Shown one piece after another: positions 1 through 4,240 of a stretch of 5,194 nucleotides of DNA. The stretch covers positions 1 to 5,194 of the forward strand of contig CABQJA010000166.1 in NCBI GenBank assembly GCA_902464345.1, read 5' to 3'. Each line of letters begins with the position of its first letter. Position 1 is the first letter of the stretch. The notes below the pieces were generated by a model. That model had not been told where the DNA came from, did not search any database, and saw nothing but the letters and a program-made list of their open reading frames with translations. This DNA comes from an uncultured Clostridium sp. (GTDB lineage: Bacteria; Bacillota; Clostridia; Lachnospirales; Lachnospiraceae). The position numbers were made by a program, and so were the translations under genes.

Positions 1-133
1 CATAGTGTACAAAATGCCAATATTAATTTTACAAAAAAACCGAGAATGGGATTTATATTTTCTCAAGAGAATCTTAAGGTGACATTATTGAAGGAAAATA
101 GAGTTGCTTGACCTCCTTTTTAGAAGAAAACAG
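1..133. other. AT-rich intergenic stretch, no gene recognised
   Basis: No convincing reading frame, ribosome binding site or RNA gene is visible here. The only structure is a small dyad, TTCTC-AA-GAGAA at 60-71, plus another GAGAA at 42-46 that could also pair with the TTCTC. Neither is followed by a T-run, so I do not call a terminator. A TTGACC at 108-113 looks like a -35 box but has no fitting -10 box 16-18 bases further on. The stretch is probably the spacer between an upstream gene outside the window and the rpmG promoter. Confidence 0.5.
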
Positions 134-162
134 TTGACGTCCCATCCCATCTATGGTATCCT
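134..162 (+). promoter_or_regulatory. Sigma-A type promoter of the rpmG-secE-nusG-rplK-rplA operon
   Basis: A -35 box TTGACG (134-139, five of six consensus bases) is separated by 17 bases from a -10 box TATCCT (157-162, four of six). A TG at 154-155, one base before the -10 box, makes it an extended -10 promoter. Transcription should start near 168-170. This gives an untranslated leader of about 300 bases before rpmG, very long for this gene. I see no equally good promoter between here and rpmG, so this one probably drives all five genes. The call rests on pattern alone. Confidence 0.65.
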
Positions 163-232
163 AAAGCCTGTGACGGAAGAAGTCTTTTTTTTGTGTGCAA
201 AAATGAGCCACGCAAGAAATTACAAGCGAGTT

Positions 233-299
233 GCACATGCAGATTTCAGACCGGCAAAGACATGCTTGCATGGATTTGAGGTGTGAAATCTGTATGTGG
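233..299 (+). repeat. Large inverted repeat / stem-loop
   Basis: The arms 234-252 and 280-298 pair almost completely. There are 15 continuous pairs (234-248 with 284-298, one of them G-T), a G-G mismatch, then three more pairs (250-252 with 280-282). The 27-base loop (253-279) contains its own perfect dyad, CATGC-TT-GCATG at 261-272. No T-run follows, so it is not an intrinsic terminator. In RNA it would form a stable hairpin; in DNA it could be a repeat-element terminus. The arm pairing is read directly from the bases; the role is unknown. Confidence 0.75.
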
Positions 300-327
300 G
301 AAGAAAGTCGCGAAGCGAATTTCTTAT

Positions 328-401
328 GCGGCGAATGCCGCGACAACGAGCGGATACGCGAGTTGAATGGCGAGTTGGCGGCGAATGCCGCGACAGTGAG
401 C
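328..401 (+). repeat. Pair of 18-base direct repeats, each a GC-rich hairpin
   Basis: The 18-mer GCGGCGAATGCCGCGACA occurs at 328-345 and again at 378-395, exactly 50 bases apart. Each copy is followed by two variable bases and then GAGC, so the similarity runs to 351 and 401. Each copy starts with a perfect five-pair stem, GCGGC-GAAT-GCCGC. The CGCGAC in each copy (339-344 and 389-394) can also pair with GTCGCG at 307-312, so alternative foldings compete. The spacing is not a multiple of three, which argues against a protein repeat. Confidence 0.8.
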
Positions 402-457
402 ATTCATGTATGCAGGTTCAGACACACAGGAAAAGATTCACAATCAAAAAAAGAAAC

Positions 458-463
458 GGAGGT
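458..463 (+). promoter_or_regulatory. Ribosome binding site of rpmG; decides the GTG start
   Basis: GGAGGT lies seven bases before the GTG at 471, ideal spacing. It is the only strong site near the L33 homology and shows that translation begins at 471 rather than at the upstream in-frame TTG at 231. Confidence 0.85.
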
Positions 464-470
464 GGCAGTT

Positions 471-620
471 GTGCGCGTAAAGATTACATTGGCATGTGAA
501 GAGTGTAAACAGCGTAATTACAATCTCACAAAGGATAAGAAGACGCATCCAGATCGTATGGAAACAAAGAAGTATTGTAAGTTCTGCAAGGCTCATACAA
601 TGCATAAGGAAACGAAGTAA
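471..620 (+). CDS. rpmG: 50S ribosomal protein L33
   Basis: This small protein of the large ribosomal subunit sits near the tRNA exit site. The product is 49 residues, the usual length for the family. Two CxxC pairs (C9/C12 and C36/C39) form the zinc ribbon of the zinc-binding type of L33. Between them are the typical basic residues and the family phrase around N16-Y17 (RNYNLTKDKK). The start is a GTG with GGAGGT seven bases upstream. The same frame stays open 80 codons further upstream through the repeat-rich leader, so automatic calling could give a falsely long 129-residue L33. It is followed after 29 bases by secE. The order rpmG-secE-nusG is common in Firmicutes, which supports the identity. 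Any second, zinc-free L33 copy would lie outside the window. Confidence 0.95.
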   Translation: MRVKITLACEECKQRNYNLTKDKKTHPDRMETKKYCKFCKAHTMHKETK

Positions 621-649
621 ACCTTGATAACCACATAAGGAGTGATTTA

Positions 650-874
650 ATGGGAAAGAAAGATGAGGAGAAGGCAGTTGTAAAGCGCAACTGGTTTCAG
701 GAATTAAAACTCGAATTTAAGAAGATTATCTGGCCTGATAAGAATTCCCTTGTAAAAGAGTCCGTAGCGGTTATCATTATTGCAATCATTCTCGGTTGTA
801 TCATTGCAGCTGTTGATTATGGTTTGCAGTTTGGATTATCAGAATTAACCGATCTGGTTAAATCGATTGGGTAA
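650..874 (+). CDS. secE: Preprotein translocase subunit SecE
   Basis: SecE clamps the SecY channel in the cytoplasmic membrane and is essential for Sec-dependent protein export. The product is 74 residues. It has a charged cytoplasmic N-terminus, an amphipathic helix with the family motif around residues 19-37 (ELKLEFKKIIWPDK, with W28-P29), and one membrane helix at about 38-60. This is the short one-helix form usual in Gram-positive bacteria; the enterobacterial form has three helices. AAGGAG (637-642) lies seven bases before the ATG. It sits 29 bases after rpmG and 14 bases before nusG, with no terminator between, so the three genes are almost certainly co-transcribed. Confidence 0.95.
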   Translation: MGKKDEEKAVVKRNWFQELKLEFKKIIWPDKNSLVKESVAVIIIAIILGCIIAAVDYGLQFGLSELTDLVKSIG

Positions 875-884
875 AGGTTGGTGA
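875..884 (+). promoter_or_regulatory. Atypical ribosome binding site of nusG
   Basis: The 14-base gap between secE and nusG lacks an AGGAGG. It has AAGG followed by GGTGAT (879-884), which can pair with the AUCACC part of the 16S rRNA tail rather than with CCUCC alone. Initiation may therefore rely partly on ribosomes that have just finished secE (translational coupling). That is an inference from the spacing. Confidence 0.45.
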
Positions 885-888
885 TTAT

Positions 889-1425
889 ATGTCAGAAGCA
901 GAAGAAAGCAAAGCAAGATGGTATGTAGTCCATACCTACTCAGGATATGAGAATAAGGTTAAAGCTGATATCGAGAAGAGCGTAGAAAACCGTGGGCTTG
1001 AAGATCAGATACTCGAGGTGGTCGTTCCCCTTCAGGATGTAGTTGAGGTTAAGAACGGTGCCAAAAAGCAGGTTTCTAAGAAGATGTTTCCGGGCTATGT
1101 TCTTTTAAACATGATCATGAACGATACTACTTGGTATGTCGTTCGAAATACCAGAGGTGTTACAGGTTTCGTTGGACCTGGATCCAAGCCGGTTCCGCTT
1201 TCAGAGGGCGAGATTCGTTCCATGGGCGTATCGACAAAGCAGCAGGTTGAAATCGATCTGGAGGTCGGAGATACCATTAAGGTTATTTCCGGTGCATGGG
1301 CAGACACCGTTGGTGATGTCAAAGAAATCAACATGGCTAAGCAATCAATTACTATTGATGTAGATGTTTTCGGACGTGCTACACCGGTAGAGATTGGCTT
1401 CTTAGAGGTACAGAAGTTAAACTAG
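889..1425 (+). CDS. nusG: Transcription termination/antitermination factor NusG
   Basis: NusG binds the clamp of RNA polymerase and affects pausing and termination; in some bacteria it also contacts the ribosome. The product is 178 residues, normal for the family. The NGN domain spans about residues 9-115. It shows the opening WYVVHTYSGYENKV (11-24), FPGY (67-70) and the VRNTRGVTGFVG stretch (85-96). The KOW domain spans about 123-177, with VGDTIKV followed by SGAW and VGDVKEIN, then FGR (161-163). There is no inserted extra domain, so this is the housekeeping protein rather than a specialised NusG paralogue. The secE-nusG-rplK order also supports this. The stop lies only three bases before the first L1-operator-like element. 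Confidence 0.96.
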   Translation: MSEAEESKARWYVVHTYSGYENKVKADIEKSVENRGLEDQILEVVVPLQDVVEVKNGAKKQVSKKMFPGYVLLNMIMNDTTWYVVRNTRGVTGFVGPGSKPVPLSEGEIRSMGVSTKQQVEIDLEVGDTIKVISGAWADTVGDVKEINMAKQSITIDVDVFGRATPVEIGFLEVQKLN

Positions 1426-1428
1426 CAA

Positions 1429-1456
1429 GTGGGAGGGTATCCCCCGTAAATACCAC
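1429..1456 (+). promoter_or_regulatory. L1 operator-like element 1 (before rplK), mimic of the 23S rRNA L1 site
   Basis: This 28-base element begins GTGGGAGGG and ends AAATACCAC. GTGG (1429-1432) pairs with CCAC (1453-1456), and GGG (1435-1437) pairs with CCC (1443-1445). Between them lies an asymmetric internal loop of GA against GTAAATA. The 23S rRNA site bound by ribosomal protein L1 has the same arrangement: GTGGGAGG on one side and GAAATACCAC on the other. L1 is known to repress the L11-L1 operon by binding such an mRNA mimic. The element lies three bases after nusG and nine bases before the AGGAGGT of rplK. Bound L1 would thus be placed to hinder rplK translation. The role is inferred by analogy. 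Confidence 0.8.
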
Positions 1457-1480
1457 AATTTATTTAGGAGGTAAGCTATA

Positions 1481-1906
1481 ATGGCTAAAAAAGTAGAAGG
1501 TTATATTAAATTACAGATCCCGGCAGGCAAGGCAACTCCAGCCCCACCGGTTGGTCCTGCACTTGGACAGCATGGTGTAAATATCGTTCAGTTCACAAAG
1601 GAATTCAATGCAAGAACTGCTGATCAGGGCGATATGATCATCCCTGTTGTTATCACAGTATATACAGACAGAAGCTTCAGCTTCATTACAAAGACTCCAC
1701 CGGCAGCTGTATTATTAAAGAAGGCTTGTAACATTAAGTCTGGTTCCGGCGTTCCGAACAAGACTAAGGTTGCAACCATCACTAAGGCTGAGGTTCAGAA
1801 GATTGCTGAACTGAAGATGCCGGATTTGAACGCAGCTACCATTGAAGCAGCTACCAGCATGATCGCAGGTACCGCTCGTTCAATGGGTATCACAGTTGTT
1901 GACTAA
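1481..1906 (+). CDS. rplK: 50S ribosomal protein L11
   Basis: L11 forms the base of the GTPase-associated stalk of the large subunit, binds 23S rRNA in domain II and is the target region of thiostrepton-type drugs. The product is 141 residues, the standard length. The N-terminal domain shows the proline-rich motif around residues 14-35 (PAGKATPAPPVGPALGQHG). PP at 73-74 sits before the hinge, and the C-terminal RNA-binding domain runs from about 75 with SGSGVPNK at 87-94. The start ATG has AGGAGGT (1466-1472) eight bases upstream. It is preceded by an L1-site mimic and followed, after 50 bases, by rplA with a second mimic. Confidence 0.97.
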   Translation: MAKKVEGYIKLQIPAGKATPAPPVGPALGQHGVNIVQFTKEFNARTADQGDMIIPVVITVYTDRSFSFITKTPPAAVLLKKACNIKSGSGVPNKTKVATITKAEVQKIAELKMPDLNAATIEAATSMIAGTARSMGITVVD

Positions 1907-1913
1907 GAATTGA

Positions 1914-1941
1914 GTGGGAGGGTCGCTCCCGATAATACCAC
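1914..1941 (+). promoter_or_regulatory. L1 operator-like element 2 (before rplA), mimic of the 23S rRNA L1 site
   Basis: This is a second 28-base copy, identical to element 1 at 23 of 28 positions. GTGG (1914-1917) pairs with CCAC (1938-1941), and GGG (1920-1922) with CCC (1928-1930). The internal loop is GA against GATAATA. The five differences fall in the apical and internal loops, while both short stems are unchanged, as expected for a protein-recognised RNA fold. An alternative five-pair stem GGGAG/CTCCC exists here but is broken by an A-C mismatch in element 1, so the L1-type fold is the shared one. The element ends directly against the AGGAGGT (1942-1948) of rplA, so L1 bound here could block initiation. 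Confidence 0.8.
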
Positions 1942-1956
1942 AGGAGGTTATTTAAT

Positions 1957-2649
1957 ATGAAAAAGGGTAAGAGATATACAGAAGCTGCCAAATTAGTAGA
2001 CAGAGCTACTACTTATGATGCAGCAGAAGCAGTTTCTATTGTTAAGAAATCAGCAAGCGCTAAGTTTGATGAGACCATCGAGTGCCATATTCGTCTTGGC
2101 GTTGATGGCCGTCATGCAGATCAGCAGGTTCGTGGTGCAGTTGTACTTCCTCATGGAACAGGTAAGACTGTACGTGTTCTGGTATTTGCTAAGGGTGCTA
2201 AGGTTGACGAGGCACAGGCAGCAGGTGCAGATTTCGTTGGTGGCGAGGAATTAATTCCGAAGATCCAGAACGAAGGCTGGTTAGATTTCGATGTTGTTGT
2301 TGCAACTCCTGATATGATGGGTGTTGTAGGTCGTTTGGGTCGTGTACTTGGTCCTAAGGGCTTAATGCCAAACCCGAAGGCTGGTACAGTAACCATGGAT
2401 GTTACCAAGGCAATTGCTGATATTAAAGCTGGTAAGATCGAATACCGTTTAGACAAAGCAAACATTATTCACGTGCCAATCGGAAAAGCTTCTTTCTCTG
2501 AGGAGCAGTTAGCGGACAACTTCCAGACGTTAATGGATGCTATTAACAAGGCTAAGCCTTCAGCAGCAAAGGGTCAGTATTTAAGAAGTGTAACTATCGC
2601 TTCTACAATGGGTCCTGGTGTTAAGCTGAACGTTACAAAGCTTGCTTAA
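1957..2649 (+). CDS. rplA: 50S ribosomal protein L1
   Basis: L1 forms the mobile stalk by the ribosomal E site and helps release deacylated tRNA; it is also the classic autogenous repressor of the L11-L1 operon. The product is 230 residues, full length. Domain I is made of the two ends (about 1-68 and 160-228). Domain II sits in the middle and carries the family signature around 122-144, with GRLGRVLGPKG followed by LMPNPKAGTV. PHGTGK is at 65-70, and the C-terminal phrase ASTMGPG is at 215-221. AGGAGGT lies eight bases before the ATG and directly after L1-site mimic 2. With its own strong ribosome binding site and a 50-base gap, rplA need not depend on translational coupling to rplK. A terminator follows at once, so this is the last gene of the operon; rplJ and rplL are not next. 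Confidence 0.97.
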   Translation: MKKGKRYTEAAKLVDRATTYDAAEAVSIVKKSASAKFDETIECHIRLGVDGRHADQQVRGAVVLPHGTGKTVRVLVFAKGAKVDEAQAAGADFVGGEELIPKIQNEGWLDFDVVVATPDMMGVVGRLGRVLGPKGLMPNPKAGTVTMDVTKAIADIKAGKIEYRLDKANIIHVPIGKASFSEEQLADNFQTLMDAINKAKPSAAKGQYLRSVTIASTMGPGVKLNVTKLA

Positions 2650-2673
2650 TCAGTATCGTATAAGAGAAATGAG

Positions 2674-2706
2674 AAAGGCCTGTGTGCGAAAGCATGCAGG
2701 CTTTTT
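2674..2706 (+). terminator. Intrinsic terminator of the ribosomal operon
   Basis: A ten-pair stem (2678-2687 with 2692-2701, including two G-T pairs) is closed by a GAAA tetraloop (2688-2691) and followed by TTTTT (2702-2706). AAA at 2674-2676 can extend the stem against the T-run. It lies 24 bases after the rplA stop. Confidence 0.88.
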
Positions 2707-2755
2707 GTGTTATCTGTCTGTAAAAGTTTCATTCGGAAAAACTTCATTTCTATAA

Positions 2756-2784
2756 TTGCATATTCTGTCGCGGATTGGTATAAT
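2756..2784 (+). promoter_or_regulatory. Probable sigma-A promoter of the chemoreceptor gene
   Basis: A perfect -10 box TATAAT (2779-2784) is preceded by TG at 2776-2777, the extended -10 arrangement. A weak -35 box TTGCAT (2756-2761) lies at exactly 17 bases. A second perfect TATAAT at 2751-2756 has only a poor -35 candidate upstream. Transcription would begin near 2791, leaving a leader of about 93 bases. I looked for the flagellar sigma-28 pattern (TAAA, 15 bases, GCCGATAT) often seen before chemoreceptors and did not find it. Confidence 0.6.
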
Positions 2785-2869
2785 TACTGTATATGTAAGT
2801 CATATATGTTTACGAATGTATATGTACAGACGGAGAAAATGTGAGAGGGATACAGACTATAGATGTAAT

Positions 2870-2875
2870 GGAGGT
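2870..2875 (+). promoter_or_regulatory. Ribosome binding site of the chemoreceptor gene; decides the start
   Basis: GGAGGT lies eight bases before the ATG at 2884. The in-frame TTG at 2878 is only two bases from this site, too close to serve, so the ATG two codons later is the start. Confidence 0.85.
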
Positions 2876-2883
2876 TATTGAAG

Positions 2884-4137
2884 ATGAAATTAAAAGTTAA
2901 ATTAGTATTGATGTCGGGAATCCCGACATTGGTGATTACGTTACTGACAATTTTTTTGCTGGCAGGACCATTTGAGTTAGAGAGCAAAAAGATTGCCCTG
3001 ATACTGGTGGTGGCATTAGTGATAGCACTGATCGTAACTACGATTATGGCAGTCCGCACCAGCCGGGCAATTACATCAAGCATCGATGCAGTGCGTCAGG
3101 TGGCGGCCGGTAATCTGAATGTAGAGATGGACGATGTTGCCTTGAGCCGGGGGGATGAGATTGGTGTGCTGGCACGTTCTCTGGCAGGTCTTCGGGATGA
3201 ACTGAAGTACATGTTCCAGGATATCGGCGAGCATGCAACCTCGCTGTTGGAGTCAGCAGAGCATCTGAATGATACGGCACAGAAGAATCTGGCTACGGTT
3301 GATAACGTGGAGCGTGCAGTTGGTGAGATTGCAGATGGTGCCACATCCCAGGCACAGGATGCACAGAATGCATCTGAGAGTGTTTATGCTATGGGTGAGA
3401 TGATAGAGGATACGACCAGAGAAGTGGAAAATCTGAATGTAACAGCAGATTATATGCGGAAGTCGAGTGCAGAGGCCAGTCGGTCTTTGGTTGAACTTCG
3501 GAATATTAACGACGAAGTAAAAGAAGCAATTGAGCTGATATATGAGCAGACGAACCGGACGAATGTATCTTCACAGAAGATCCGGGAGGCGACACGACTG
3601 ATCAGTTCCATTGCGGAAGAGACCAATCTGCTGTCATTGAATGCAAGTATTGAGGCGGCCAGAGCCGGTGAGCAGGGACGTTCATTTGCAGTTGTTGCGA
3701 ATCAGATTCAGAAGCTTGCAGACCAGTCCAATGCGTCTGCGGATGCGATCGATAACATTATTAATGAATTGATCAATGATTCCGATGAAGCGGTTGTCAC
3801 AATGGAAAAGGTAAAGGAAATTATCAACAGCCAGAGCGAGAATGTTGCAAATACAGAAACAATTGTGAGTCAGGTTATGGATGGTATTGAAGAATCCATT
3901 CGTGGCATAGAAGCGATTGAGAATCGGACGGTAGCTTTGAATGAGGCAAGAAGCTCGATTGTAGAAGTTGTACAGGGCTTATCGGCAGTAGCAGAAGAGA
4001 ATGCGGCAAGTACGCAGGAGACCTCAGCAGCGACCGCAGAAGTGGCAAACAGCTTTAATGAGGTTACAGAATCTGCAGGTGTTGTTAAGAATGCGGCAGA
4101 TAAGATTGCAGATTCCATGAGCAACTTCCAGATATAA
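2884..4137 (+). CDS. Methyl-accepting chemotaxis protein without an extracellular sensor domain
   Basis: This chemoreceptor of 417 residues should control the kinase CheA through CheW at the cytoplasmic membrane. It has membrane helix 1 at about 8-27, an outside loop of only some nine residues (28-36) and membrane helix 2 at about 37-57. A HAMP domain follows at about 58-110, with the phrase VAAGNLNVEM at 73-82. A long helical signalling domain runs to the C-terminus. The hairpin tip at about 243-279 is well conserved: ETNLLSLNASIEAARAGEQG followed by RSFAVVANQIQKLA. It keeps the Glu and Arg (E257, R260) used for CheA/CheW contact. With no room for an external ligand domain, the signal must come from the membrane, the cytoplasm or a partner protein. 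There is no C-terminal pentapeptide tether for CheR. No other chemotaxis gene is nearby, so this looks like an orphan receptor. Confidence 0.93.
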   Translation: MKLKVKLVLMSGIPTLVITLLTIFLLAGPFELESKKIALILVVALVIALIVTTIMAVRTSRAITSSIDAVRQVAAGNLNVEMDDVALSRGDEIGVLARSLAGLRDELKYMFQDIGEHATSLLESAEHLNDTAQKNLATVDNVERAVGEIADGATSQAQDAQNASESVYAMGEMIEDTTREVENLNVTADYMRKSSAEASRSLVELRNINDEVKEAIELIYEQTNRTNVSSQKIREATRLISSIAEETNLLSLNASIEAARAGEQGRSFAVVANQIQKLADQSNASADAIDNIINELINDSDEAVVTMEKVKEIINSQSENVANTETIVSQVMDGIEESIRGIEAIENRTVALNEARSSIVEVVQGLSAVAEENAASTQETSAATAEVANSFNEVTESAGVVKNAADKIADSMSNFQI

Positions 4138-4160
4138 GCAGGGTAGAATAGATATAAAAC

Positions 4161-4214
4161 CAAATATAAAAGCACGTTTCTGAAGAATTGATCGGAGACG
4201 TGCTTTTATATTTG
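4161..4214. terminator. Bidirectional terminator between convergent genes
   Basis: A perfect 17-pair inverted repeat (4161-4177 with 4198-4214) can be extended inward by about six more pairs, two of them G-T, leaving an eight-base loop (4184-4191). Read on either strand, the inner GC part (GCACGT/ACGTGC) is followed by TTTTATATTT, so it can end transcription from both sides. It begins 23 bases after the chemoreceptor stop and lies 26 bases beyond the stop of the minus-strand gene. Confidence 0.88.
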
Positions 4215-4240
4215 ATGTGTATGCTGATGTCTGTTATTTC

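Larger units (their letters stand above)
169..457 (+). other. Long repeat-rich leader of the rpmG operon
   Basis: This stretch between the promoter and rpmG is dense in internal repeats and more GC-rich than its surroundings from about 226 to 400. It holds a large inverted repeat (233-299) and two identical GC-rich hairpins (cores 328-341 and 378-391). It also has three copies of GCGAGTTG (226-233, 358-365, 370-377), three of GCGAAT (315-320, 331-336, 381-386), and further small stem-loops at 308-318 and 350-359. A frame in phase with rpmG stays open from 231, but two other frames are open over much of the same stretch and the translation is low in complexity, so I do not call it coding. It could be a regulatory leader or an inserted dispersed repeat; the sequence does not decide between them. 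Confidence 0.55.

Noticed and set aside
168..190. Possible terminator before the T-run at 183-190
   Set aside because: Only a three-pair GAC/GTC stem precedes the T-run, too weak for an intrinsic terminator.
104..286. Short open frame of 60 codons between the gene-free start and the leader
   Set aside because: It begins upstream of the promoter with a TTG, crosses the promoter and the inverted repeat, and shows no protein family features.
328..401. CRISPR array
   Set aside because: There are only two repeat copies of 18 bases with a 32-base spacer, set among other kinds of repeats, and no cas gene is present.
231..470. In-frame N-terminal extension of L33 with extra CxxC motifs
   Set aside because: It lies in repeat DNA with several frames open, has no ribosome binding site at the TTG, and the strong GGAGGT at 458-463 fits the GTG at 471.
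296..499. Open frame of 67 codons in a second frame over the leader and the start of rpmG
   Set aside because: Its codons come from the repeat cluster, it overlaps rpmG out of frame and it has no good ribosome binding site.
621..649. tRNA gene between rpmG and secE
   Set aside because: The gap is only 29 bases, too short for a tRNA.
2822..2881. Upstream mini-frame of 19 codons ending next to the chemoreceptor start
   Set aside because: It has no ribosome binding site, and the peptide composition is unremarkable; chance is the simpler explanation.
2878..2883. TTG at 2878 as start of the chemoreceptor
   Set aside because: It is only two bases from GGAGGT; the ATG at 2884 has normal eight-base spacing.
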